41,369 bases of DNA from DASPTH01 sp046727575 (GTDB lineage: Bacteria > Actinomycetota > Acidimicrobiia > IMCC26256 > DASPTH01). Made by a program: the position numbers and the translations under genes. The first letter of the stretch is position 1. Each line of letters opens with the position of its first letter. Below, one piece after another: positions 8,122 through 15,925 of this stretch. The stretch lies in the NCBI GenBank assembly GCA_046727575.1, contig JBKPCV010000106.1:1-41369 (forward strand), written 5' to 3'. The notes beneath the pieces are model-generated. The model searched no databases. It had not been told where the DNA came from and saw only the letters and a list, made by a program, of their open reading frames with translations.

Positions 8122-9636
8122 GTGAAGCCCACGGCCGAGGAACTGTTCGGTCCCGCTGGGACCCCCAGGGTGGTGGTCGTCGGCGCCGGGTTCGGCGGGA
8201 TCGCGGCGGGCGTGAAGTTGAAGCGCGCGGGCATCAACACGTTCACGATCTACGAGTCGTCGCTCGGTATCGGTGGGACGTGGTGGGACAACACCTATCC
8301 CGGTGCCGAGGTTGACGTCGGGTCCCACCTGTACTGCTTCTCGTTCAAGCCGCACGACTGGACGCGCACGCACGCCCGGCAACCCGAGCTCCAGAAGTAT
8401 CTCGAGGAGGCCGTCGACGAGTTCGGCCTGCGGCCGCACGTGCAGCTCGGTCTCGCGGTGGAGTCGGCCACGTGGCACGACGACCTGCACGTCTGGACAG
8501 TCCGCCTCGACGACGGGACCGTCGACGAGTGTCACGTGCTCGTGAGCGCGGTCGGGTTCCTCAACGTGCCGCGCGATCCCGACTGGCCCGGGCTCGACGA
8601 CTTCGAGGGCCCGAAGTTCCACACCGCCCGCTGGGAGCACCAGCACGACCTGACCGGCAAGGTAGTGGCGGTGGTCGGCACCGGGTCGTCGGCGACGCAG
8701 GTCGCGCCGGCCATCCAGCCGATCGTGGAGCAGCTCTACGTGTTCCAGCGCGAGCCGGGGTGGATCATGCCCAAAGGCGAGCGCGACTTCACCGACGGCG
8801 AGCGGGCGACCTTCGCGAAGCCGTGGCGGCGCAAGTGGGAGCGCTGGCGGCTGAAGTACATGCTCGAGAAGAACCTGTGGGGCGGCCGACTCTTCCGGCC
8901 TGGTACCAAGATCAACGAGGCGCGCCAGCAGTTGTGCGTCGACTACATCGCCCGCGAGCTCGCCGACCACCCCGACCTGCGCGAGGCCGTCACGCCGACA
9001 CATCCCTTCGGCGGGAAGCGGCCGGTGTTCGCCAGCACCTTCTATTCCGCGCTCAAGCAAGAGAACGTGGAGCTCGTTCCCCGCGCGGTGGCCTCGGTGA
9101 CGCGAACCGGCATTGTTGATGACGATGGCGCCGAGCGAGCGGTCGACGTGATCGTCTTGGCGACCGGCTTCCAGCCGACGAACTACCTGGCCCGCCTGCG
9201 GGTCGTCGGCCGCGATGGCCGCACCTTGCAAGAGCACTGGGCGGACGAGCCGCACGCCTTCCTCGGTATCACGGTGCCGAGGTTCCCGAACTTCTACATG
9301 CTCTACGGGCCAGGAACCAACGGCGGCGAGCTCGTGATCATGCTCGAGAGCCAGGCGGAGTACGCAGTGCGAGCCGTGAAGCGCATGATCCGCGAGTGCG
9401 TCACCGCGATCGAGGTCAAGCCGAGCTTCGAGGCGAGATGGTACGGCTGGCTCCAGTCGCGGATGGCGGGCACCTCCTGGACCATGTGCAACAACTACTT
9501 CAAGGGCCCGACCGGGAAGATCGTGACGCAGTGGCCCTCCGGCAACATGGTCTACCGCGCGCTCACCAAGCTCCTCGGCCGGGTGTCCGAGACGACCCAG
9601 CGACGCGTCGTGGCCGCCCCAGACGTGAAGGACTGA
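8122..9636 (+). CDS. Flavin monooxygenase of the Baeyer-Villiger type (BVMO)
   Basis: About 505 aa. The FAD-binding GAGFGG lies at residues 21-26, the GGTWWDNTYPGAEVDV segment at 51-66, the BVMO fingerprint FEGPKFHTARWE at 161-172 (pattern FxGxxxHxxxW), and a second nucleotide motif GTGSSA at 186-191 for NADPH. BVMOs insert one oxygen next to a ketone to give an ester or lactone. GTG at 8122 (or 8116) is preferred as start because GGAG lies at 8113-8116; the open frame extends upstream to 7987 without family similarity. The next gene, a SnoaL-like protein, starts 5 bp after the stop, so they form an operon. Divergent from the amidohydrolase at 7970. Confidence 0.92.
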   Translation: MKPTAEELFGPAGTPRVVVVGAGFGGIAAGVKLKRAGINTFTIYESSLGIGGTWWDNTYPGAEVDVGSHLYCFSFKPHDWTRTHARQPELQKYLEEAVDEFGLRPHVQLGLAVESATWHDDLHVWTVRLDDGTVDECHVLVSAVGFLNVPRDPDWPGLDDFEGPKFHTARWEHQHDLTGKVVAVVGTGSSATQVAPAIQPIVEQLYVFQREPGWIMPKGERDFTDGERATFAKPWRRKWERWRLKYMLEKNLWGGRLFRPGTKINEARQQLCVDYIARELADHPDLREAVTPTHPFGGKRPVFASTFYSALKQENVELVPRAVASVTRTGIVDDDGAERAVDVIVLATGFQPTNYLARLRVVGRDGRTLQEHWADEPHAFLGITVPRFPNFYMLYGPGTNGGELVIMLESQAEYAVRAVKRMIRECVTAIEVKPSFEARWYGWLQSRMAGTSWTMCNNYFKGPTGKIVTQWPSGNMVYRALTKLLGRVSETTQRRVVAAPDVKD

Positions 9637-9641
9637 GCTGC

Positions 9642-10094
9642 ATGGCGGACGTGCCTGACGAGGTCCGGGATCGACTCGAACTGCGCGCCCTCGTCGAGGC
9701 GTACGCGCATCACGCCGACCGCCACGAGCCCGAGGCGATCGCCGCACTCTTCACCGAGGACGGACGGCTGACCGTCTCCGACGGCCAGCCCGGAAACGCG
9801 CCGCCGACTGTCGAGCGGGTCGGTCGCGCTGCGATCATCGACTCGATGCGGAACCTCGACCGGTACTCGGTAACAACGCACTTTCTCGGGCAGCAGACCG
9901 TCGTGCTGGAGGGGAACCGGGCCACCGGCGAGACGTACTGCTTCGCCTACGGCGTCTCCGATGCCGACGGCGCACGCTCCGTCGACGTCATGTCGATCCG
10001 CTACCTCGACCGCTACGTGCGGCAGGACGAGGGGTGGCTGATCGAGGGCCGCGCGCTGGCGGTGGACTGGACGGAAACCCGACGTCTGGCATGA
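9642..10094 (+). CDS. SnoaL-like (NTF2-fold) protein
   Basis: A 150-aa protein starting at the ATG five bases after the BVMO stop. RLELRALVEAYAHHADRHEP, then AIAALFTEDGRL, and the C-terminal YLDRYVRQDEGWLIEGRAL are typical of the SnoaL_4-type NTF2 fold. This cone-shaped fold is used by polyketide cyclases, limonene-epoxide-type hydrolases, dehydratases and steroid isomerases. It probably acts on the BVMO product or binds the same ligand. The catalytic residues are not assignable with certainty. It is one of three SnoaL-like genes in the window (others 25159 and 32010). Confidence 0.87.
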   Translation: MADVPDEVRDRLELRALVEAYAHHADRHEPEAIAALFTEDGRLTVSDGQPGNAPPTVERVGRAAIIDSMRNLDRYSVTTHFLGQQTVVLEGNRATGETYCFAYGVSDADGARSVDVMSIRYLDRYVRQDEGWLIEGRALAVDWTETRRLA

Positions 10095-10124
10095 ACGCAC
10101 GGGAGCGATCCCGCGGCGCATCGC

Positions 10125-10919
10125 TCAACTCTTCCGCTCTCGGCGCTTCGCCATGAGCTGCCGGAGCTGGTTCGCGGGGGCACCGACGGTGGTCCCGCCA
10201 TCCACAGGCAGCACGACGCCGGTGACCTGCGCCGAGCGTTCGCTCGCCAGGTACAGCGCGGCATTCGCGACATCTTCGGGCGTCCCTTGGCGCTGGAGCG
10301 GCTGCGTGAGCCGGACGATCGCAGCCATGTCGTAGGATCCGGACGTCATGCCAGTGGCGATGTGCGCGGGCGCAATACAGTTCACCCTGATCCCGTATTC
10401 GGCGAGGTCGATCGCGATCGACTTGCTGAACGCGATCACGCCGGCCTTCGAGGCGCGGTAGGCGAGCACGCCGGCGCCGGGTTTCAGCGCGGCGATCGAG
10501 GAAGTGTTGACGATCGAACCGCCGCCGTTCTTCGCCATGTGCCGGGCGGCGCGCTGACTACCGACCATGACGCCGTAGAGGTTCACGGCCATCACGCGTT
10601 GAAAGTCCGCGAGATCGTCGTCGAGAAAGCGGTGGAACGAGCCGCCGATTCCCGCGTTGTTGAACATGACGTGAAGCCCGCCGAACTGTGCTACGGCAAA
10701 ATCGACGAGGTCCTGTACTTGATCGGCATCGGCGACGTCGGTCTGCTTGAACGCCGCCGCCGCGCTGAGCTTCGCCGCCACGTCGTCGCCGCGCTCGCGA
10801 TCGAGATCCGCGATGACGACCTTGGCGCCTTCCTCCACGAAGAGCTCGGCGGTCGCCTTGCCGATCCCGCTCGCGCCACCCGTGACGATCGCAACTTTTC
10901 CCGCGAGTTCCTGAGGCAT
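10125..10919 (-). CDS. Short-chain dehydrogenase/reductase
   Basis: A 264-aa classical SDR. TGGASGIG binds NAD(P), IADLD suggests NAD preference through the acidic residue after strand 2, NNAG is intact, and the catalytic Ser (NTSS), Tyr and Lys (YRASK) are all present. The C-terminal VTGVVLPVDGG is standard, followed by a basic tail. It would oxidise an alcohol or reduce a ketone. A GGGAGG ribosome binding site precedes the ATG. It lies 54 bp after the P450 gene 10974-12218 on the same strand, so the pair may hydroxylate a substrate and then oxidise the alcohol. Confidence 0.93.
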   Translation of the reverse strand: MPQELAGKVAIVTGGASGIGKATAELFVEEGAKVVIADLDRERGDDVAAKLSAAAAFKQTDVADADQVQDLVDFAVAQFGGLHVMFNNAGIGGSFHRFLDDDLADFQRVMAVNLYGVMVGSQRAARHMAKNGGGSIVNTSSIAALKPGAGVLAYRASKAGVIAFSKSIAIDLAEYGIRVNCIAPAHIATGMTSGSYDMAAIVRLTQPLQRQGTPEDVANAALYLASERSAQVTGVVLPVDGGTTVGAPANQLRQLMAKRRERKS

Positions 10920-10973
10920 CCGTCGATCCCTCCCGATGAGATCAGTCGTCCTCGATAGAGCGCCCCACGATCG

Positions 10974-12218
10974 CTATGCCAAGCGGTAGCGGAGCGGCAG
11001 GTGCTTGATCCCCCCGTTGACCGCCGAGTTCAGGCGCTCCACCGGTCCTGACACCTCGAACCCGTCGAGCCGCGCGAGCAGGTGCCGAAAGACAGTCTCG
11101 AGCTCGACGCGCGCGAGGTGTGCGCCCAGGCAGAAGTGCTCGCCCACACCGAATGCGAGCTGCGGGTTCGGGCGGCGATCGACGCGGAAGGCGAACGGAT
11201 CCTCGAACACCTCCTCGTCGCGGTTCGCGGACGCGAAGAACAGCGCGACCTGCTCACCCGCGCGGATCTTCTCGCCGCGCACCTCACAGGCCTCGGTCGT
11301 GGTGCGCGTGAAGTGGGTGATCGGAGTAACCCAGCGCAGGATCTCCTCCACCGCGTCGGAGAGGAGATCGGGGTGGGCGCGCAGCTTGTCCCACTCGCCA
11401 CGATGCTCGGAGAAGGCGAGCAGTCCACCGCTGATCGCATTGCGCGTGGTCTCGTTGCCGGCCTCGACGATGAGCTCGCAGTACGAGACGAGCTGTTCGT
11501 CGGTGAGCGGGGTTTCGTCGATCGTGGCACACACCAACTCGCTCACCAGATCGTCCTGAGGGTCGCGGCGGCGATCCTCGATCAGGTGCTCGAAGTACGC
11601 GCGCAGTTCGCCACGAGCGCGCAACATCGTCTGGACCGGCGTCTCGCCCGGGCGCCGGTACTCCGGATCGTCCTTGCCGATCACCTCGTTGGTCCAGCGG
11701 AACAGCAGCGCCCAATCGGCACGTGGCACGCCCAGCATCCAGGCGATCACGCCGATCGGGAGCGGCGCGGCGATGCGCTCGACGAAGTCGCACTCGCCCT
11801 CGGCCTCCCCGGTCGCGGCCCGGTCGAGAATCTCTTCGGCGATTCGCTCGACCTCCGCGCGCCGCGCCCGCATCGCGCGCGGCGTGAAACGCGGGCTCGC
11901 GACCCGTCGCAAGGGCCCGTGCCGAGGGGGATCGAGAGCGACGATCATCTCCGACGGCGCGGCGACCGCGTCGACCAGACCCAGGATGATCCCGTGCGCG
12001 CTCGAGAACCGCAGCGGCTGCGACGCGATCTCCACGATGTCGGCGTGTTTGGTGATCGCCCAGAACGGCCGGTAGCCGGGCGGGGCGAAGTACGCGACGG
12101 GCGCCTCGGCTCGCAGCCGCGTCCACGCCGCGTGCGGGTAGCCGTCACGCGCGTAGCGCGCGGGATCGACGAGATCCAGGGGATCGATCAGATCAATAGG
12201 ACCGACGCCGGCGGTCAT
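10974..12218 (-). CDS. Cytochrome P450, CYP125/142/124-like
   Basis: A 414-aa bacterial P450. The I-helix oxygen-activating motif AGNETT is at 253-258 and followed by RNAI, the ExxR is Glu292-Arg295, and the heme loop FGVGEHFCLG (356-365) carries the ligand Cys363. The GNETTRN run and PFWAITKHADIVEI are reminiscent of the mycobacterial CYP125/CYP142/CYP124 group, which hydroxylates the terminal methyl of steroid or branched side chains; that assignment is by eye. It needs a ferredoxin and reductase, neither present here. No Shine-Dalgarno precedes the ATG. TATCGT lies 8 nt upstream, so translation may be leaderless. Divergent from the P450 at 12343. Confidence 0.93.
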   Translation of the reverse strand: MTAGVGPIDLIDPLDLVDPARYARDGYPHAAWTRLRAEAPVAYFAPPGYRPFWAITKHADIVEIASQPLRFSSAHGIILGLVDAVAAPSEMIVALDPPRHGPLRRVASPRFTPRAMRARRAEVERIAEEILDRAATGEAEGECDFVERIAAPLPIGVIAWMLGVPRADWALLFRWTNEVIGKDDPEYRRPGETPVQTMLRARGELRAYFEHLIEDRRRDPQDDLVSELVCATIDETPLTDEQLVSYCELIVEAGNETTRNAISGGLLAFSEHRGEWDKLRAHPDLLSDAVEEILRWVTPITHFTRTTTEACEVRGEKIRAGEQVALFFASANRDEEVFEDPFAFRVDRRPNPQLAFGVGEHFCLGAHLARVELETVFRHLLARLDGFEVSGPVERLNSAVNGGIKHLPLRYRLA

Positions 12219-12226
12219 CGGCGCGC

Positions 12227-12232
12227 ACGATA
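12227..12232 (-). promoter_or_regulatory. Possible leaderless -10 box of the CYP125-like P450
   Basis: On the complement strand TATCGT (TANNNT type) ends 8 nt before the ATG at 12218 and no ribosome binding site lies between. This is the same geometry as in the genes at 494, 29578, 30048 and 39321. No good -35 box is seen 16-18 nt further upstream, so the call is tentative. Confidence 0.35.
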
Positions 12233-12244
12233 CCCCGACGGACG

Positions 12245-12273
12245 TTGCATGGGTAACCGCGCCTTCCTACAGT
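12245..12273 (+). promoter_or_regulatory. Sigma70-type promoter of the divergent P450 gene
   Basis: TTGCAT (12245-12250) and TACAGT (12268-12273) are separated by exactly 17 bp, close to the vegetative consensus. Transcription would start near 12280 and give a leader of about 60 nt that carries the AGGAGG ribosome binding site of the P450 gene at 12343. Confidence 0.5.
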
Positions 12274-12342
12274 CTGAACGGACCAACCGCCCCGGTGACG
12301 CCAGGCGCGTGCCCGACGCCCGTTGTGTCGAGGAGGATCGAG

Positions 12343-13671
12343 ATGCAAGACGTCCCGGTTGCCGAGCAGAAGGTCTCCGGAGAACCTGCGAGCGATCTCG
12401 ACTTCGGCACCGTCGACTTCTTCCGCGCCCGGCCGCTCTACCAGAACCCGTATCCGTACTACGAGTGGCTCCGCGAACACGGTCCCGTGTGGCAGGAACC
12501 GCATCGTGGTGTGTACATGATCACCGGATACGAGGAAGCGATCGCGGTGTACAACGATCACGCGACGTTCTCGTCGTGCGCCACGGTGGCCGGACCGTTC
12601 ACGAAGTTCCCTGTCCCGCTCGAGGGCGACGACATCAGCCCGATCATCGAGCGGTACCGCGAAGAACTGCCGTTCACCGATCAGCTCCCGTCGTTCGATC
12701 CACCGAAGCACACCGCGCAGCGCGGGTTGCTGATGCGGCTGATCACGCCGAAGCGCCTCAAGGAGAACGAGGAGTTCATGTGGCGGCTCGCCGATCGTCA
12801 GCTCGACGAGTTCCTCGCGCGGGGCGAGTGCGAGTTCATTCACGAGTACGCAAACCCGTTCACTCTGCTGGTGGTCGCCGACCTGCTCGGTGTTCCCGAA
12901 GAGGACCACGAGATGTTTCGGCGGGAGTTCGAGGAGCGGCGCGCCAACCAGGGACTCGGAGGTGCGCGCGGGGGCGTGGTGGCGCACAAGCCGCTGGAGT
13001 GGCTCTACGAGCGGTTCACCAGATACATCGAGGACTGTCGACGCGAACCGCGCAACGACGTCATGACTGCTCTGGCCACCGCGACATTCCCCGACGGCTC
13101 GTTGCCCGACGTCGGTGACGTGATGCTGATCGCGAGCAATCTGTTCACCGCGGGTGGGGAAACCACGGCGCGCCTCATGGGTCGGTTGCTCCAGAGGATC
13201 GGCGAACAACCGGAATTCGAGCAGTCCTTACGCGCCGAGCGCGATCGCATTCCGAACTTCATCGAAGAGACCCTGCGGCTCGAGAGCCCGATCCAGGGCG
13301 AGTTCCGGTTGTCGCGCGTACCCACGACAGTCGGGAGCGTCCAGCTGCCCGCGGGCTCGTACGTGTTCGTACTCAACGGCGCCGCGAACCGTGATCCGCG
13401 TCAGTTCGAAGACCCGGCAGAGTTCCGCCTCGACCGCGAGAACGCTCGCCAGCACCTCGGGTTCGGCTTCGGCATCCACACCTGCGCCGGCGCGCCGCTC
13501 GCCCGAGCCGAGGCCCGCATCACCCTCGAACGCGTCCTCGATCGCATGGCGGACATCAGGATCTCCCAGGCCGCGCACGGCCCGGCCGGCGCGCGCCGCT
13601 ACGAATACTCACCCATGTACATGCTCCGGGGCGTGGAGCGCCTCAATCTGGAATTCAGCCCCGTCACCTGA
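12343..13671 (+). CDS. Cytochrome P450
   Basis: A 442-aa P450 with AGGETT at 270-275, the ExxR pair Glu309-Arg312 and heme ligand Cys381 in FGFGIHTCAG. The ATG at 12343 follows AGGAGG (12331-12336) and is preferred over an in-frame ATG at 12295. Residues 130-157 are identical, residue for residue, to residues 113-140 of the P450 at 15926, and many other blocks are shared (ATFPDGS, NGAANRDP, HGPAGARRY), so the two are paralogues of one subfamily. It is followed convergently by a VOC gene. The substrate is unknown. The preceding P450 (10974-12218), on the other strand, belongs to a different subfamily. Confidence 0.93.
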   Translation: MQDVPVAEQKVSGEPASDLDFGTVDFFRARPLYQNPYPYYEWLREHGPVWQEPHRGVYMITGYEEAIAVYNDHATFSSCATVAGPFTKFPVPLEGDDISPIIERYREELPFTDQLPSFDPPKHTAQRGLLMRLITPKRLKENEEFMWRLADRQLDEFLARGECEFIHEYANPFTLLVVADLLGVPEEDHEMFRREFEERRANQGLGGARGGVVAHKPLEWLYERFTRYIEDCRREPRNDVMTALATATFPDGSLPDVGDVMLIASNLFTAGGETTARLMGRLLQRIGEQPEFEQSLRAERDRIPNFIEETLRLESPIQGEFRLSRVPTTVGSVQLPAGSYVFVLNGAANRDPRQFEDPAEFRLDRENARQHLGFGFGIHTCAGAPLARAEARITLERVLDRMADIRISQAAHGPAGARRYEYSPMYMLRGVERLNLEFSPVT

Positions 13672-13695
13672 GGCCGCGACCTCCGGCGTGTATCA

Positions 13696-14139
13696 CTACT
13701 CGTTCTTGACGCGCTCGGCGTAGTCCATAGTGAGGAGTTCGAGGAGTTGACCGTCGGGGTCGCGCACGAACATGCCTGCGCCGACGTCGGTGTCGTCGAG
13801 GACCTTGCCGCCGTATTCGAGGACTTTGGCGCAGGCGGCGGGGATGTCATCGACACTGATGGAGATGTGGGTGAGTCCCGGTTCGTTCATGACCCGGTCG
13901 CGCGCCGGCACTGGCGCTGCTCCGGAACCCGCAATGTGGATCAACTCCAGCACGAAGCCATCGCGCCGGAGATACGAAGCCGTCATGTCCAGCGGGGGCG
14001 TGAGGCGCAGCAGCTGCGCGCATATCTCGTCGGGGAAGGTCAGCTCGCGCCAGGGTTCGAACCCGAGGACCTCGATGTAGAAGCGCTTGGACCGTTCGAG
14101 GTCGGTGACGCAGTGGCCGACATGGTTGAACACGGTCAT
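13696..14139 (-). CDS. VOC-family metalloprotein (glyoxalase fold)
   Basis: A 147-aa protein with two VOC modules and the full set of four metal ligands expected for the glyoxalase I fold: His6 (FNHVGH), Glu65 (VLELIH), His91 (LTHISI) and Glu134 (LLELLT). VRDPDGQLLEL is the hallmark of the second module. The start at 14139 follows GGGAGG on the complement strand. Substrate may be a glyoxal-thiol adduct, a methylmalonyl-type epimerisation or a catechol; the sequence does not decide. It is monocistronic and convergent with the P450 at 12343, with 24 bp between the stops. Confidence 0.88.
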   Translation of the reverse strand: MTVFNHVGHCVTDLERSKRFYIEVLGFEPWRELTFPDEICAQLLRLTPPLDMTASYLRRDGFVLELIHIAGSGAAPVPARDRVMNEPGLTHISISVDDIPAACAKVLEYGGKVLDDTDVGAGMFVRDPDGQLLELLTMDYAERVKNE

Positions 14140-14212
14140 GGCCGCATCCTCCCACACCCGATCCGTCGTACGCTCCAGGGGCGAGCGGAAGCGACGCCGG
14201 TACCTGCGCATG

Positions 14213-14989
14213 GTCGCAAAGAGCGGAGATGACGTCCTGGTCGAGACGCTGAGCACCACACACCTACTGACGCCGTCCGGTGAGCGCATTGCGGATCGTC
14301 GAACGACCCCTATCACTGGGGCGGGCGTCGATCTCCGCGGGCACGGCGCACGTGTCGGTGAGGAAGCGACGATGGCGACACGCCTGGACGCGGTCGTCTC
14401 CGTGCTCCAGCCCGGCGATGTGCTCGTCGGGCACTCGGGAGGCGGCTTCGAGATCACCCGCGCTACAGACGCCGCAACGGAGCTCGTGAGTCACCTCGTG
14501 TACTTGGCCGCGGCGTTGCCACGCGAGGGACGGCTCGTGCACGAGGCACTCGTGTGGCACGACGACGGAACGGTGGAGACCGACTACGACGTCACCGGGA
14601 TGCTTCCGTACCTGCGCTTCGACGACGACGGCACGATGGCGTTCGCGAGCTTCGCGGGCGCCTGGGAGTTCTTCTACCACGACTGCGATGAGCAGACGGC
14701 CCGGTGGGCGTTCGAGCACCTCACGCCCGAGAAGGCCGGCGACACCGCCACCACGCCGGTCGCGGTGCCGCGGTTCTGGGCCGCGGAACCGCCGCGCAGC
14801 TTCATTCTCTGCCTCCAAGACCGCTCCCAGCCGCGCTGGCTCGCAGACGTCACCGCTCGACGGCTCGGCGTCGAGCCGTTGACGATCGACGCGTCACATT
14901 CGCCGTTCCTGAGCCGCCCGGCCGAGCTGGCCGAGCTCCTCGTGCACGCGACCACCACCGCGCCCCACGGCCCGCTCAACCCAGGCTGA
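14213..14989 (+). CDS. Alpha/beta hydrolase lacking a recognisable N-terminal oxyanion-hole motif
   Basis: From about residue 30 the protein follows the salicylate-esterase/EstA type alpha/beta-hydrolase pattern: RTTPITGAGVDLRGHGARVG, the nucleophile elbow VGHSGGG, HLVYLAAALPREG, and a C-terminal DASHSPFLSRPAELAELL with the catalytic His. Family members normally start with a strand and a VHGAWHG-type motif that forms the oxyanion hole. Here the corresponding stretch (14213-14300) contains no HG motif in any of the three frames. Either the 5' end was lost or replaced, or the family member is unusual. The start is uncertain (ATG 14213 chosen; 14087 also in frame). Next gene on the strand is an SDR 101 bp downstream. 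Confidence 0.6.
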   Translation, partial: VAKSGDDVLVETLSTTHLLTPSGERIADRRTTPITGAGVDLRGHGARVGEEATMATRLDAVVSVLQPGDVLVGHSGGGFEITRATDAATELVSHLVYLAAALPREGRLVHEALVWHDDGTVETDYDVTGMLPYLRFDDDGTMAFASFAGAWEFFYHDCDEQTARWAFEHLTPEKAGDTATTPVAVPRFWAAEPPRSFILCLQDRSQPRWLADVTARRLGVEPLTIDASHSPFLSRPAELAELLVHATTTAPHGPLNPG

Positions 14990-15014
14990 ACCGGTCTCCC
15001 CCCGAAGCCTTCAC

Positions 15015-15044
15015 TTGCCGAGCGCACCAGATTGATGTCATAGT
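15015..15044 (+). promoter_or_regulatory. Possible promoter of the SDR-P450-P450-TetR operon
   Basis: TTGCCG (15015-15020) and CATAGT (15039-15044) are 18 bp apart. The segment 15031-15055 is also framed by a 5-bp inverted repeat, ATTGA and TCAAT, which might be an operator half for the TetR regulator encoded at the end of the operon. Both calls rest on short motifs. Confidence 0.3.
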
Positions 15045-15090
15045 AATGGCTTCAATTCGCGCGGCGCGGCCGAGCGGACGGGATGCAGCC

Positions 15091-15831
15091 ATGGGACTGT
15101 TGGACGGCAAGGTTGCGGTGATCACGGGCGCCGGCTCAGGGATGGCCAAGGCCTCGGTGGAGGTGTTCGTGCGGGAGGGCGCGAAGGTCGTCGGCGCCGA
15201 CATGAGCGGCGCAGAGAAGGACACCGCGACCGCGGTCGGTGAGCGCGTTCTGCCGGTGCATTGCGACGTGACCAAGGAGGCCGACGTCGAGGCGACGATG
15301 CACGCCGCGGTCGAGGAGTTCGGTCGGCTCGACGCGGTGCTGAACGTCGCCGGCATCGCGGAGGGCGTCATGCTCACCGACGTGACGATGGAGCACTACG
15401 ACCGCACAATGGACGTCGACCTGCGCGGCGTGTTGCTCGGGATGAAGCACGGCATCGCGGCAATGCTGCAGGCGGGCAACGGTGGTGCCATCGTCAACTG
15501 GTCATCGATCGGTGGACTCAACTCGTCGATCGCGACGAGCGTCTACGGCGCGGCGAAGGCGGGGGTGATCTCGCTCACCAAGACCGCCGCGCTCGAGTAC
15601 GCGCGCAGCGGCATCCGCGTCAACTGCGTGTGCCCTGGCTACATCAAGACCGAGATCATGGGCGCCAGGCTCGACGGCTTCCCGGGCGCGGCTGACGGCA
15701 CGCCGCTCAAGCGCCTCGGCCAGCCGCACGAGGTCGCCGAGGTCGCCGCGTTCCTGGTCTCAGACCGCGCGTCGTTCGTGACGGGAGCGATCATCCCGGT
15801 CGACGGCGGTCGTAGCGCGCAAATCGCGTGA
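15091..15831 (+). CDS. Short-chain dehydrogenase/reductase
   Basis: A 246-aa classical SDR. TGAGSGM is the cofactor loop, GADMS follows strand 2, and NVAG replaces the more common NNAG. WSSIGG provides the catalytic Ser, and YGAAK the Tyr and Lys; VTGAIIPVDGG closes the fold. It probably oxidises a secondary alcohol made by one of the following P450s. ATG 15091 starts directly at the conserved GLLDGKVAVITG; an in-frame ATG at 15046 would add 15 residues. The P450 at 15926 begins 94 bp after the stop, on the same strand. Confidence 0.92.
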   Translation: MGLLDGKVAVITGAGSGMAKASVEVFVREGAKVVGADMSGAEKDTATAVGERVLPVHCDVTKEADVEATMHAAVEEFGRLDAVLNVAGIAEGVMLTDVTMEHYDRTMDVDLRGVLLGMKHGIAAMLQAGNGGAIVNWSSIGGLNSSIATSVYGAAKAGVISLTKTAALEYARSGIRVNCVCPGYIKTEIMGARLDGFPGAADGTPLKRLGQPHEVAEVAAFLVSDRASFVTGAIIPVDGGRSAQIA

Positions 15832-15925
15832 ACGCAGCGCGGTACGTCGGCGCGCGCGTCAACCGGATCGAGGACGCGCCGCTGTTGACGGCGAGATCGG
15901 CGCACTGGCCGAGACGAGGTGAACG

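Noticed and set aside
10104..10125. AGCGAT/ATCGCT inverted repeat at the end of the SnoaL gene
   Set aside because: Six-base arms and a 10-nt loop, no T-run; not convincing as a terminator.
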